Shown: in pieces, positions 10,119 to 21,078 of the stretch | Layout: every line of letters starts with the position of its first letter | How positions within the stretch are numbered: position 1 is the first letter of the stretch | Assembly (NCBI GenBank): GCA_023091665.1 | Contig: JALJCQ010000025.1 | Location: 310,001 to 374,000, forward strand | DNA length: 64,000 nucleotides | Reading direction: 5' to 3' | DNA from: Pythium myriotylum | Taxonomy: Eukaryota; Oomycota; Peronosporomycetes; Pythiales; Pythiaceae | Notes under the pieces: generated by a model | Database searches by the model: none | Seen by the model: the letters and a program-made list of their open reading frames with translations, nothing else | What the model was told of the DNA's origin: nothing | Position numbers and translations under genes: made by a program

Positions 10119-11564
10119 ATGTTCGCGAAGCTCGCGTCGCTGCCTCGCCGCGTGCCGGCGCGCGCGCTCTCGAGCTCGTCGGCGCTCGTGGCGTCGGGCT
10201 CGCGCGCGCCTGATCTCATCCCCGAAGACGTCGTGCGCGAGCTCGACAAGTTCATCGTGGGCCAGCAGGACGCCAAGAAGGCCGTGGCCATCGCGCTGCG
10301 CAACCGCTGGCGCCGGCGGCAGCTCACGAGCGACGTGCTGCGCGCCGAGATCTCGCCCATGAACATCCTCATGAGCGGCCCCACGGGCTCGGGCAAGACC
10401 GAGATCGCGCGCCGGCTCGCCAAGATCAGCGGCTCGCCCTTTCTCAAGGTCGAGGCCACCAAGTTCACCGAGGTGGGCATCTACGGCGCCAACACCGAGT
10501 CCATGGTCAAGGATCTCGTGGACGTGGCGGTCGACATGGAACGCGACCGCGCGCAGAAGCGCAACGCCGCAGCCGCGAGAGCGCGAGCGATCGACCGACT
10601 CGTGGACTTGCTCGCGGGGCCGAACCCGTTGAGTGACGCGGCGCGTGCGTCGTTGCGGGAGCAGATCGCGAGCGGCAAGGCCGACGCGCGTCGCGTGAGC
10701 GTAAAGCTACGCACAATCGCAAAGAAGGCGGCGCGAGGAAGCCGCGGCTCGGACATGATGATGGAGATGCCGCCCGAGCTCGAGAACATGATGGGCCACT
10801 TGGACCAGCTCATGAAGAGCCGTCTGGGCTTTGGAGGCGCTCCCGGAGGCGGGAACGCCGACCGCGCCCAGGAGATGACGGTCAAAGAGGCGCTGCCCAA
10901 GCTCGAGGCCGAGGAAGCCGACTCGATCCTGGACGAGGACGAGGTCGTCAAGAACGCGATCGAGAACGTGCAGAACAACGGCATCATCTTCCTGGACGAG
11001 ATCGACAAGCTCGCGGGCCCAGACGAGCGCAGCGGCGGCTCCTACCGTAAGGGCGAGGGAGTGCAGAAAGAGCTGCTGGCGCTCACGGAAGGCTGCGCCG
11101 TGCAGACGCGGTACGGACTCGTGTACACGGACCACATCCTCTTCATCGCGAGCGGCGCGTTCCACCGATGCAACCCCTCGGACCTCATGCCCGAGCTGCA
11201 GGGCCGCCTGCCCATCCGCGTGACGCTTTCGCCACTTGGCGCCAAGGAGTTCGTGCGCATTCTCACCGAGACGGAGCACAACCTCCTTCGTCAAATGCAG
11301 GCGCTCATGGAGACTGAAGGCGTGGAACTCGAGTTCTCAGACGAGGCGATCCAGGAGATCGCGTCCATCTCGGCGCAGGTCAACTCGCAGACCGACGACA
11401 TTGGCGCGCGCCGTCTCGCGACGATCGTCTCCAAGATTCTCGAGGAGGTCTCGTTCCACGCTCCCAAGATGAACGGCATCAAGTTCCAGGTCGACAAGAC
11501 CTACGTGCAGCAGCGCCTCACCAACATCCTCGAGAAGACCGATCTCACCAAGTACATTCTCTAG
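10119..11564 (+). CDS. hslU: ATP-dependent protease ATPase subunit HslU (ClpY), mitochondrial
   Basis: A 481-aa single-exon AAA+ unfoldase that pairs with HslV. The first 30 or so residues are Arg/Ser/Ala-rich without acidic residues, as in a mitochondrial presequence. The rest aligns from D-F-I-V-G-Q-like through Walker A G-P-T-G-S-G-K-T (87-94), an intermediate domain (about 140-270), Walker B I-I-F-L-D-E (289-294) and P-E-L-Q-G-R-L-P-I-R-V to the C-terminal tail L-T-K-Y-I-L. That tail is the element that inserts into HslV. The pore loop is G-I-Y-G-A-N (120-125) instead of the usual G-Y-V-G, so the aromatic residue is displaced by one position. No HslV gene is in the window. Confidence 0.93.
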   Translation: MFAKLASLPRRVPARALSSSSALVASGSRAPDLIPEDVVRELDKFIVGQQDAKKAVAIALRNRWRRRQLTSDVLRAEISPMNILMSGPTGSGKTEIARRLAKISGSPFLKVEATKFTEVGIYGANTESMVKDLVDVAVDMERDRAQKRNAAAARARAIDRLVDLLAGPNPLSDAARASLREQIASGKADARRVSVKLRTIAKKAARGSRGSDMMMEMPPELENMMGHLDQLMKSRLGFGGAPGGGNADRAQEMTVKEALPKLEAEEADSILDEDEVVKNAIENVQNNGIIFLDEIDKLAGPDERSGGSYRKGEGVQKELLALTEGCAVQTRYGLVYTDHILFIASGAFHRCNPSDLMPELQGRLPIRVTLSPLGAKEFVRILTETEHNLLRQMQALMETEGVELEFSDEAIQEIASISAQVNSQTDDIGARRLATIVSKILEEVSFHAPKMNGIKFQVDKTYVQQRLTNILEKTDLTKYIL

Positions 11565-12838
11565 AGAAAAGGCAACGCAAGACGTCAGTACAGCCAGTCA
11601 TTTTGCGTACCGATTTGGTTCTAGATCGTGTTCGTCCTGACTGAACGCTTTGACGAGATCTAAGCACCGCTAAACACCAATGATCGCCTATTCGACAGCG
11701 CCAGACTCTAGGTTGTCATGCGGTACCTGGAAAGCTTATGATCCGGACTCGGGGAAGGAGGTGTAACAGTGGGACGCCATTAAGACCACATCACCAATAT
11801 CGAGAGTTGTGCAATGGCTGACATGGTGGTGAGGTCAGGCCATCCCGTCAAGACCACGACATTCTCTTGTGTCCACAATTTCTCCTTTGGATGCCTCGCT
11901 TTCTTGAGAGCGATACCAACCACGCGCTTGTGTGCCGGCCTCTCGTAGTTTGTCCACCGGCACCGAACCGCTATTGCCGTACGCCAGCAGTGAAAAGTCT
12001 CCTCTTCTCAGCTGTGCAACAAAAGGACCATTACTTTGTACGTCTTGCCAGCCTTAGCCCCAACACGCAAAAGACCGACGAAAGTAGACTTGAGCTGCCT
12101 AGGAAGGGGAAGTCCATCCCGTTGTTTCCGCTACTTCTCGTTTCTAGCGATATTTCGAAGGACAAAACCTTCAAGCATCCATCCACTACCCCATGAACTC
12201 CACAGATCTCCGCCGATCGACCATTGTTCATCAAAAGAACATCATCGGAGGCCATAGGCAAGTTGAGAACGCAAGGCTCACACCGTCGAGAGAAAACAGA
12301 AAACACCACAGGTCTTCGTTTCGGTGTTGACGAAGTACCTCCATTCCTGCCGAGATTTGGCCGGAGTGAAGGTGCGTTGACGTCATTTAGTCATTGAAGC
12401 CAACTTTTTCAGTTTGAAGTCATCCCTTGGTTGACAATCATGGAAGGACTTCAAACAGAAACGGCTGCCTAACGAGCAGAGGTTGACGCGAGTCAATGAT
12501 GATGAAGGGAGAGTCGATTGATTGACAATCAATGTCCAATTAACGACAGCAAGGATCACGGCAACAGAGAGCCCGGAGAGGCATGCCTCGTGATTCATAA
12601 TACTGTATGCACTTCGAAGTTGTAGCATTTGTCAACAACAAAAAAGTACAATCGATATGTTTCGCTTGCGAGTCGAGCCTTTTTCAAGTTGTAGCATCTC
12701 CGTTACCTTAGAAGGTGCAAGTGATCACCCTAAACGTCTCCGAGTAAACAAAAACGCGCTCAGCAGGCTCACCTACAACAGATTCCATTCACATCTCAAT
12801 CGCGATTCTTATCGAAGCCTTCCAGACCAAGCCCCTCT
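11565..12838. other. Intergenic, 1.3 kb, no gene seen
   Basis: AT-richer than its neighbours. The ORFs are short and compositionally random. It is probably the 3' region of hslU plus the promoter of the hydrolase gene. Confidence 0.55.
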
Positions 12839-13945
12839 ATGTCTCTCGTTGATTTTTGCACCTCCAAGTGGGAGCTACCCGGCGTCGTGCTGCGTCTGAC
12901 CGGCGCAGCAAGCATCGCTGCCATCTCATACGCAGTCCGCGGCTTCAAGCCACGCTACCCAGAGTGGACGTTTGCGATGGATATCCTTCAAAGTGTTAGT
13001 CGATCGGCCTTTAGCCACTACGGTGATCGTTTTACCAGTGCTGCGAACGCGGACGCCAGCAGACATCGAAGCGAAATGGAGGGAAGACTCAGTTGGCCGG
13101 AAGCCACGGCGAAATTTCGCACGAAAACCGAAGTCTTCTCCCACATTGGACTCGAACACATCTGGGTGAAGGCGCGTGATCATCCCGCGTCTGCTCATCG
13201 CTTTGTTGTTCTGTTCACCCACGGCGGCGGGTTCGTCGTTGATAGCCCTCATACCCGCGTTGGTCAAGCAAGCACTCTCCAGAAACGGATCGAAAGCCGT
13301 CTACGCGACAAACTTGGAGAGAATATCCAAGTTGATATCCTCCTGGCCAACTACCGCAAGGCACCGCAGTCTCCCTACCCGTGTGGCCCAGAGGATGCTC
13401 ACGCCATGTACAAATACCTACTTGACGTGGAGAAGCTGTTGCCGAGCCAGATCATTCTTATGGGTGACAGCGCCGGAGCTGGGCTCGTGATGACGACGTT
13501 ACTCCGCCAGCGCGACGAAGACGCTTCTCGACTGCCTCTCGCGGGAGTTCTCTTTTATCCGTTCGTGGACATGACTCCGACGAATGATCGAGAGTTCCCA
13601 CACTGCATTCTCAGCGACAAGTTAGTCGAAGGCTTCTGGAACGCATACTACCCTTCGCGAGGCGATGACACGACAAAGTGGGGAGACGCCTCCCCCGTGC
13701 ACTGTGACCTCCGTGGTCTCCCTCCAGTGTACATCCAAGCAGCGGGACTCGATGTCTTGCTACCCCACTCCAAGAAACTCTTCGCGAAGGCCAAGGCAGA
13801 CGGTCTCACTTCGTGGTCGATGGACGTCATTCCCAACGTTCCGCACGGATTCGCCGCCTTTCCCGAGTTGATTTTGCCGATAACAGGCAAAGCTCTCGAC
13901 GATGCTAGCGAGTACGTCGCCGCGTCATTCGCGCGTGCCGCGTAG
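12839..13945 (+). CDS. Alpha/beta hydrolase, hormone-sensitive-lipase (HSL) esterase family
   Basis: A 368-aa single-exon protein. The oxyanion motif H-G-G-G (in T-H-G-G-G-F-V-V-D) and the nucleophile elbow G-D-S-A-G-A are in the order and spacing typical of the HSL family. The acid is probably the Asp in A-G-L-D-V-L-L-P, and the His is in V-P-H-G-F-A. A hydrophobic stretch near residues 15-35 could be a membrane anchor. It should hydrolyse a carboxyl ester (lipid or xenobiotic), but the substrate is unknown. All triad residues are present. Confidence 0.88.
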   Translation: MSLVDFCTSKWELPGVVLRLTGAASIAAISYAVRGFKPRYPEWTFAMDILQSVSRSAFSHYGDRFTSAANADASRHRSEMEGRLSWPEATAKFRTKTEVFSHIGLEHIWVKARDHPASAHRFVVLFTHGGGFVVDSPHTRVGQASTLQKRIESRLRDKLGENIQVDILLANYRKAPQSPYPCGPEDAHAMYKYLLDVEKLLPSQIILMGDSAGAGLVMTTLLRQRDEDASRLPLAGVLFYPFVDMTPTNDREFPHCILSDKLVEGFWNAYYPSRGDDTTKWGDASPVHCDLRGLPPVYIQAAGLDVLLPHSKKLFAKAKADGLTSWSMDVIPNVPHGFAAFPELILPITGKALDDASEYVAASFARAA

Positions 13946-14491
13946 GTTGCCAGCGACTTCCAAACTTTATTGCCCACGATAACAAAATGTGTGACATGTG
14001 AGCAATATCCATTCTTTCTGGGACGTGTGAACATTTTGCGCCTCTAGACACCCTCCCTTCGAGCTGCCCATCAATTTGCTTCGCGGGGTCACGCCAACGC
14101 CGTCTACACCAACGATGGTGCCGAGAGTCTGTGTGCCGTTGGCTATGCGGATCGTACGGTACAGCCGTCCTGTCGACTGGGTCGTTCTAGTTGTAATCAG
14201 TCGCGGGCCTCACGGGTCCTAGCGACGCTCGATAGCGAATCGCACTCTACTGAGTAGTCGACGACCGTGACAGTGATTCGAGGACAATAATTGCAAAGGA
14301 AGTAGGAATGGAAAGCCAGATTCGTGGACAGATCATGGTGCGGTCTCGAATCTGTGACAGGGCGCGACCTTGAAGTTCATCCTAAATAGTGTTCGTTACC
14401 TTATCTTACTCCCATTTTCCATGTCGACCACATCATTTTAGGCCTCCTTACCAAAAATGGCGCCAAACTTTCTGTTTGACCCATCGGCGAA
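13946..14491. other. Intergenic, no gene seen
   Basis: 546 bp. The only long ORF is antisense to the hydrolase end and looks like a shadow. It presumably includes the NSE1 promoter. Confidence 0.55.
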
Positions 14492-15458
14492 ATGGTGCGG
14501 CTGAACGACTCGGATCGCATGCTGCTGCAGCGGCTCATGGTGCGTTTCTGCCGCTGTGGACCGTCTCACCGCATGCGCCGTCGCTCATTCTCTCGGTGGC
14601 CAGGCGGCGGGCGCGATGGACGAAGCGCAAGTCGCGAAAGTCGCGTGCGCGCTCACGGGCGAAGGTGCGCGACGCGATTGCCACGCCGTCGAAGGCGTCT
14701 TCCCTGACGCGCGCTGACGCCCGTGGACGCTCGTAGATCTCTCCAAGGACGACGTCGACGCGATGGTCAACAAGATCGGCGACAGCGTGCGGCCGTTCTC
14801 GCTCGACGTGCGCCGCGGCGTCTACGACGACGGCAAGATGTACGTCGGCATCTGCAACACGGTGAGCAGCCTCTCACGACCCAAGCTTGCTCTTCACCGA
14901 CGGTGGACTGATCAAACTGTATGGTGGTGTCTGGCTAGAGCAACGACTCGCTGACGCAGTACAGCAGCAACTATAAGCCGTGGGAGATCGTGCTGCTGCG
15001 CAAGGCCATCGAGGAGATCGTCGAGAGGTGGGGGCTCGTTTCGCATATTGATGCTCTCTCCACGGCCATGTCTGATGTCTCTTCCGTGCTCTCTCTCTCT
15101 CTCTAGCGACGACGGCTCGCTACACGAGTCGGACATCATCAACCTGCGTGAGAACGCGTCGATCGCTGAGGTCTCCGAGTTGCTGCGCAAGTTCGTCGCC
15201 GAGAAATGGCTCGCGCTGACGCCGGCCGACGCCGCGCAGATCACGCTCGGCCCGCGCGCGTACCTCGAGCTGATCTCGTTCCTGCGCGATCTCGAGGTCA
15301 AGAAGTGCGCGATCTGCCAGTGCGAGATGCTGCAGGGCGTCGCCTGCAAGGGCAAGAGCACGTGTCCGACGCTGCTGCACCACAGCTGCCTCGACCGGTA
15401 CGAGGAGAAAGGTCTCAAGTACAAGTGCTCCCACTGTAAGCAGGTCGTACGTCGGTGA
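14492..15458 (+). CDS. NSE1: SMC5/6 complex subunit NSE1 (RING-like)
   Basis: Five exons: 14492-14539, 14604-14664, 14737-14861, 14939-15027 and 15107-15458 (675 nt, 224 aa). The N-terminal part is winged-helix-like (M-L-L-Q-R-L-M, then D-D-V-D-A-M-V-N-K-I). The C-terminus has the NSE1 RING-like zinc module: C-A-I-C-Q-C, C-K-G, C-P, L-H-H-S-C-L, then C-S-H-C. NSE1 is the ubiquitin-ligase-type partner of NSE3/NSE4 in the SMC5/6 genome-maintenance complex. The length is in the family range. Only the last exon is obvious as an ORF; the rest appears after splicing with clean frames. It converges on the next gene (74 bp). Confidence 0.85.
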
Positions 15459-15532
15459 GTGGACAACGTCCGCATAGGCGTTTCCATACTCGATCAATAC
15501 ATTTTCCCCCGCAGACCAAGTGAGAGCGACGT

Positions 15533-16230
15533 CTATTCATTGAGGAACGTGGCGTCCGGGTCGATCGGCAGGATGGCGGCGCCGACGTTGCGGTCCTCGG
15601 CGTTGAGGATGTTGAACGTCGCACAGGCGTTGACCGAGTCCAAGTACTCGACGACGATGCCGTTGACCTTGAGGAACTCCTTGATCTCTGGGTCGAGTTG
15701 GTGCGTGATGCGCGGGCCGCAGCCCAGCAGTAGGATCTCAATCGGCGGGTTCATGATCGTGAAGACCTCGAGGCTCTCGCGCGTGATGTCCTGGAAGCGG
15801 ACGGGCTTCCAGAGCTGCCGAGTGCCCATGAGCTTCTCACAGACCATCACACGAAAGCATCGTGACGTACCATCGCAATGTCGGGCCAGAGCGCCACGCC
15901 GCCGCGCATGTTCTGTCGAGCATACGAGTCAGTATTGGCTTGTGCTTCGCTGCATCCCATGAACAAATGGAGCGCTACGCACGATGTCGTTGATCACGAA
16001 GCCGCCTTCGTCGTACTCGGTCACCGAGATCTTGGGCGTGCCGTGGAGCATGTCCTACATGTCCATCATCATCATCACCATCCACAGCGTGAGCTCCGCA
16101 CGCGCTCCGTCCTTGTATACATCTAGCCATGCCGTGCCTTGTGCAAGTCGTGGCCATAGTTGATCGCGCGAGTCTGCACGAGCGAGACCGGACGACGCCG
16201 CGCGACCGCCGCGAGCCGACGCAGCAGCAT
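15533..16230 (-). CDS. NDUFAF3: NDUFAF3-like mitochondrial complex I assembly factor (Mth938-domain)
   Basis: Exons on the minus strand are 16230-16138, 16054-15983, 15912-15871 and 15814-15533 (489 nt, 162 aa). The N-terminus is Arg-rich and amphipathic (M-L-L-R-R-L-A-A-V-A-R-R-R), fitting mitochondrial import. The body matches the family: G-G-F-V-I-N-D-I, G-G-V-A-L-W-P, F-Q-D-I-T-R-E-S, P-I-E-I-L-L-L-G-C-G, and a C-terminal N-A-C-A-T-F-N-I-L. The first intron would use a GC donor (AAG|GCACGG), because a GT donor would leave a stop in frame. A longer upstream start at 16305 exists but would spoil the presequence. Known relatives help build the complex I membrane arm junction. Confidence 0.8.
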
Positions 16231-16340
16231 GGTGGCCAATTGTCGAGAGAGAGAGAGAGAGCGAACGACGGCGACCGAGTTCGCCGTGCGCCCACCCATA
16301 TACAAGCCCCGGGCTCTCCACCAAAGTTAACCCCAGAGCA
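16231..16340. promoter_or_regulatory. Compact divergent promoter with GA tract
   Basis: 110 bp between the starts of the NDUFAF3-like gene and ADAT2. It holds a (GA)n run at about 16243-16260. Both genes must be driven from this short space. Confidence 0.5.
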
Positions 16341-17159
<819 letters not shown>

Positions 17160-17206
17160 TGCAACACTGGAATTCCTCTATTATTATAGACCAAGTCTCT
17201 CTCAAT

Positions 17207-18269
17207 CTACTTGGTCGAGCTCATCTTCTTGATCGCGTTCGCGTACGGCGGGTTGATCGGCTTCTGCAGCGGCTCCTGGTGGACGTAGGCTCGCTTCTTT
17301 CCAGTCTCTTGAGCATCCTTCCCAATGTCCAGCTCGCCTTCGTCAAGGGGGTACGACTGGTCGGCATCATAGCCAAACACGTCTCCGCTCCCGAGAAAGT
17401 AGACTTCATCGCAGACTCCTCGATCGATCGTCACACTGGACCACGAGGACTCGTCCTCCACTTCGTCGTCCGCGTACTGCAGATCCAAGAGCGGCATGTC
17501 CATGGTCGGCGTGTATCCGCTGGGCAAGTGGAAGTCCTGACAGACAACAAACGACTCGAAACTCGAGTTGCGACTTGCCTTGGGCTTGGCGCACGTCACG
17601 GTCTTGAAAAAGCGACGCAGCTGAGCGTACAGCAACGACACTTCCTTGCCACGGAAGATCTTGGCCACGAACGTGCCTCCTTCTTCAAGAATGTGGAGGC
17701 TGATGTTGAGCGCTGCGAGCACGAGCTGAGCCTGCAAGTACTCGTCCAGGTCGTGTAACCCGAGCACATCGGGCGCGCCGTCGCTGACCACGACGTGCGC
17801 TTTCTTGCCAGCGAATGAAGCGATGATCTCGTCCGCAGTCTGCTTGTGGGTGATGTCGCCCTGCAGCTGGGTCACGCCGTCCAGCGGCGCCATCTCCATG
17901 AGGTCCACCGCGATGATCTGCACCGGGTCCTCGGCATCGTCAGTCGACGAGCCGAGCCGTTCCGCGATGACCTGGCTCCAGCCGCCCGGCGCTGCACAGA
18001 GATCGACCACGCGCTTGACTCCTATCGACTCGATTTAGATCAACAAAAAGCTTGAGGCTCGGCAGTCACGGTCTCACCTTGGAGCAGCTGGAACGTGTCG
18101 TCGAGCTGCAGCAGCTTGAAGGCCGAGCGCGCGCGGTAGCCCTGCTCCTTGGCCTTGCGGTAGTAAATGTCCTACGAGAGAGAGAAAGAAAGAGCAGCTG
18201 AGCGAGGACGCGACGCCGCGACGGCCGAAACGAGCAGCGCACTCGCTTGTCCTTGGAGGTCTTGCCCAT
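17207..18269 (-). CDS. TRM7: tRNA (anticodon loop) 2'-O-ribose methyltransferase TRM7/FTSJ1
   Basis: Exons on the minus strand are 18269-18243, 18171-18078 and 18021-17207 (936 nt, 311 aa). The N-terminus M-G-K-T-S-K-D-K-R, then D-I-Y-Y-R and [10 protein letters not shown], is diagnostic for Trm7 rather than the bacterial RlmE group. The SAM site is [11 protein letters not shown]. The K-D-K-E catalytic tetrad is visible: K of S-A-F-K-L, D of V-S-D-G-A-P-D, K of F-V-A-K-I-F-R-G and E of S-F-E-S-F. It methylates riboses 32 and 34 of several tRNAs. Only nine codons are on the first exon. Its 3' end faces ADAT2 across 47 bp. Confidence 0.92.
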
Positions 18270-18399
18270 TTTCGTCGAGTGGCTCCGCGCAGAGGAATAG
18301 CACCGCAGACGGAGGCACTATTCTTACAGATGCAGTACTGCGTTCGCTAGTCGGCATGTGTTGGAGAGAATCCCAAGTCTCAAGGAAGTACTCAGCATC

Positions 18400-18570
18400 A
18401 CCAAGCAAAAATGAGCTCCTGTGAGCCCCCCACAACTCCATGGTACTTGATCAAGGTGTAGTGTTCAAAGCATGTTATTGTTCTTTTTGTCAGACGTAGA
18501 CTGTTTCTTAGATGCGCCTAGAAGGACGTGAACATACCTGGTATCGACTAGAGCTTGACCTGAGTTGTGT
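18400..18570. repeat. 3' flank shared by the secreted-protein copies
   Basis: This DNA, beyond the stop of copy 1, matches the same position beyond copy 3 (about 31920-32070) and, more weakly, copy 2 (28308-28370). The duplication unit therefore extends past the coding region. Confidence 0.65.
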
Positions 18571-20382
18571 CTACTTGGCGGTCGGTGCTGCGGCTGGTGC
18601 CGTGGCTGGCGTCACCTTGGGCTCCTTGTCAAAGAACGAGGTTTTGTTGATCGGCACTTTCAGAGTCAATCCACCGCTCGGGTTGTTCGGCACCCACACG
18701 AGCAAGGACCCGCCGCCAGTACCTGGAAGAAAGAACAGACCTGGGCGAGTGCGGTCGAGGTAGAGAGTTTTACCCGCCAGCTTGGACAGCTTCTCGGTCC
18801 AGGTCACAGTTGCGCCTTTAGGGACTGGTAGCCGTTTTAAGCCGGCGCCTCCGGAGTAGATGTTCACTGTGACATCATATATGTCCATGCTCTTGAAGGT
18901 GATGTTCAGGTTCCCGTCTCCAGCGGCCTTCCAGGTGCCGACTGATCCTGCGAAGGCTTTTTGAACGGTCTGAAGACCGAGTGCCTTGTCGGCAGGGCCA
19001 TCCGCGATCGGTACGAGGTACGTGGTTGGTTTGCAAATGGGCTGTATGAGTTTACCGAGCAATTGCGCAATGCCGACTGGGAAGATGGCCTCAAGGCCAC
19101 TTAGGGCCAACCGTGCGATGGTCAACTTGTACGTCTTGATGGTGCCGATCACGCCTTTGCTGTCAAACGCCGAGGCGATGATCTGGTCGACGAGCAGCTG
19201 GGCGGTGGAGATGATATCGTCTTGCTTCGCTTTGTCAACTTTACACGACTGCGCCGCTGCTGGCAGATCTTTCGTGACGAGGTCCGAGTTCAAAACGACG
19301 TACTGCAGGTACTCGATGCCAATCTTGGGCTGATTCTTCATGGTGTCTTTGACTTTGTCCTCCACCGACTTGAGGTACTTCTTTAGTGTTCGGCCACATA
19401 CATAATCATCCTTGGCGAGAGTGGTCAGATCAGCCGCAGTCACGGCTGGGAGTGGTTTGACAGCTGGATCGGCATCCTTTGGCTTGCTCGTGAACCAGTG
19501 GAAGAAATCGAGGTACTTGGCGTACGTCTTGATATCTTCCTTCGTGATCTTCTTTTCGATGATCGCGACGAGCAAGGGTTGCGCTGTTTTCACGACGGTT
19601 CCAGCCAGGTTGAATGCCTGGCCGAGATCTTCACCAAGACAGCTTGCAACAGCGAGAGGCAGGTCGTACACGACCAAGTCAGACTGTTCGACGGCTTTCG
19701 CAAGTTGTTCACGCGTTTTGAGCTGCTTGGTTGCGCTCAAGTTGTCCAGTAGGTCGTAGACACGAGTGGTGACATCATAAAGCTGTCGTGCGCAGTTTAC
19801 ACCACGAGTGACGCCCTTCGCAGCAGCCGCGATGCTCCCATATATGCCGGAGACAGCCTTGAGTGCGGATGCAGCGACGTCGGAGACGTGGTGCCCGATG
19901 TGGAGTGTGCAATCCTTGTTCTGGCGGATACACTCCATGCCGCATTGCACAGGGAACTCCATCGGGCATTGCATCCAACATACGCTCTTCCCATCGAAGA
20001 TGGACGAGGCAGAACACGATTTTGAATTCCCAAATGCGAGTCGGCGCCAGCAAGCGGCGTCGTCTGTCTTCTGGAGTTGGTATGAAACCCACGTCTTCTC
20101 GGGTGAAAGAGTGGAGCCCGCCTTGGGTGCGGGCGCAGGTGCGGCGGCACCTGTACTAGGTGCCGCTGGGCTTGTTGGGGCCTTCGCTGGCGCCGATCCA
20201 GGTGCTATTGGTGCTACGGGGGGCTTGGCAACAGCGGGAGCTGAGGCTGGCTTCCCGGCGCTTGGGGTAGCCTCACGGGACTCAGCTTCGGGGATGTTTG
20301 GTGCGTGGACTGCCGCGTTCTGCGCGTCGATGGTACTGATGGCGTAAAAGGCGGCGACAGCTAGCAACGAAAGCCGGACCAT
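18571..20382 (-). CDS. Large secreted protein with A/P linker, Cys module and beta-rich C-terminus (copy 1)
   Basis: 603 aa, single exon. I do not recognise the family. Residues 1-20 are a clean signal peptide (M-V-R-L-S-L-L-A-V). An Ala/Pro/Lys linker of about 75 residues follows, then a Cys-rich module with C-W-R-R-L, V-C-W-M-Q-C-P-M and Q-C-G-M-E-C-I-R-Q-N. A long, mainly helical region contains four spaced Cys, and the last 130 or so residues look beta-rich (T-W-K-A-A-G-D-G-N, V-N-I-Y-S-G-G, L-Y-L-D-R-T-R-P-G, P-G-T-G-G-G-S-L-L-V-W-V-P). A short A/P/T tail ends in K. The start at 20382 matches the other copies; 20397 is possible. It is probably an extracellular or wall-associated protein. 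It lacks the regular linker repeat seen in copy 2. Confidence 0.8.
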   Translation of the reverse strand: MVRLSLLAVAAFYAISTIDAQNAAVHAPNIPEAESREATPSAGKPASAPAVAKPPVAPIAPGSAPAKAPTSPAAPSTGAAAPAPAPKAGSTLSPEKTWVSYQLQKTDDAACWRRLAFGNSKSCSASSIFDGKSVCWMQCPMEFPVQCGMECIRQNKDCTLHIGHHVSDVAASALKAVSGIYGSIAAAAKGVTRGVNCARQLYDVTTRVYDLLDNLSATKQLKTREQLAKAVEQSDLVVYDLPLAVASCLGEDLGQAFNLAGTVVKTAQPLLVAIIEKKITKEDIKTYAKYLDFFHWFTSKPKDADPAVKPLPAVTAADLTTLAKDDYVCGRTLKKYLKSVEDKVKDTMKNQPKIGIEYLQYVVLNSDLVTKDLPAAAQSCKVDKAKQDDIISTAQLLVDQIIASAFDSKGVIGTIKTYKLTIARLALSGLEAIFPVGIAQLLGKLIQPICKPTTYLVPIADGPADKALGLQTVQKAFAGSVGTWKAAGDGNLNITFKSMDIYDVTVNIYSGGAGLKRLPVPKGATVTWTEKLSKLAGKTLYLDRTRPGLFFLPGTGGGSLLVWVPNNPSGGLTLKVPINKTSFFDKEPKVTPATAPAAAPTAK

Positions 20383-20700
20383 CGTCGTTGTTATCAACTT
20401 GGGCGGTCCTGTGCCGAAGAGCGCAAATCCGCGAGTGAGAGAGAGTGAAAGCTCCGCGGAGGGAGAGTCAAGACTATCAGGCTGATGACAGACCTCGTGG
20501 ATAAGTAGTCAACGGCCGTTGACCATCAGCCGTTGACTACTTCACCCACGAGGGGATCCAGAGGCGTACTGTAGTAGTTCATGGATAACTCGGATGGATC
20601 AACTAGACGACCAGGTTTCGATGTGAGCTCAAGGTCGCGTCTCCAGACACGGAGACAGATGGGTTTGAGGATCTTGTCGGAATACTTGATTGTGCAAACC
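20383..20700. repeat. 5' flank shared by all three secreted-protein copies
   Basis: Upstream of copy 1. It matches upstream DNA of copy 3 (about 33979-34260) and, inverted, of copy 2 (about 26140-26384). It includes a GA-rich stretch (GAGAGAGAGTGAAAG type) near the start codon and a GTTGACTACTT...CACGAGG block further out. It is the best candidate for the family's common promoter. Confidence 0.7.
20502..20541. repeat. Short palindrome, 14-bp arms
   Basis: Arms 20502-20515 (aagtagtcaacggc) and 20528-20541 are exact inverted repeats around a 12-nt spacer, inside the shared 5' flank of copy 1. Confidence 0.85.
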
Positions 20701-20879
20701 TTGCGGTCGATTGGAACGGCATTTGATCTGGTCACCCATACGTTTGGCTCTTCACTGGGAGCTGCCATCGTCATAGCGTCACCATTTATCTGTAGAACAA
20801 TTGTAGGGTACGAGGAAACTGCTCTGTTTGGATCTGTGCTCAACGCGAGCAAGAGTGGTGACTCAGGACTCTTGATCGA

Positions 20880-20910
20880 CGTGAGGACTCACCAGTGGTG
20901 AGTCCTCACG
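20880..20910. repeat. Perfect 15-bp-arm palindrome
   Basis: Arms 20880-20894 (cgtgaggactcacca) and 20896-20910 are exact inverted repeats with a single-base centre. It lies within repeat B; the 42.48-kb copy keeps only one arm of it. Confidence 0.85.
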
Positions 20911-21078
20911 TTGACATTGTTTAGGGCCATCCTCACCGCACATAAACAGTTGCTGCTGTAATTGAGGTCTATTGGTGCCCCAATTGCCTGCACCCGTCAC
21001 CCTTCAGTACATAAACAGCGCACATGAACCTCCTCAACGATCGGATTCGCTCGTCTGACGTCAGATGCAGAGCGTTGA

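Noticed and set aside
10707..11294. 195-codon ORF antisense to hslU
   Set aside because: Shadow; the sense strand is a clear AAA+ protein.
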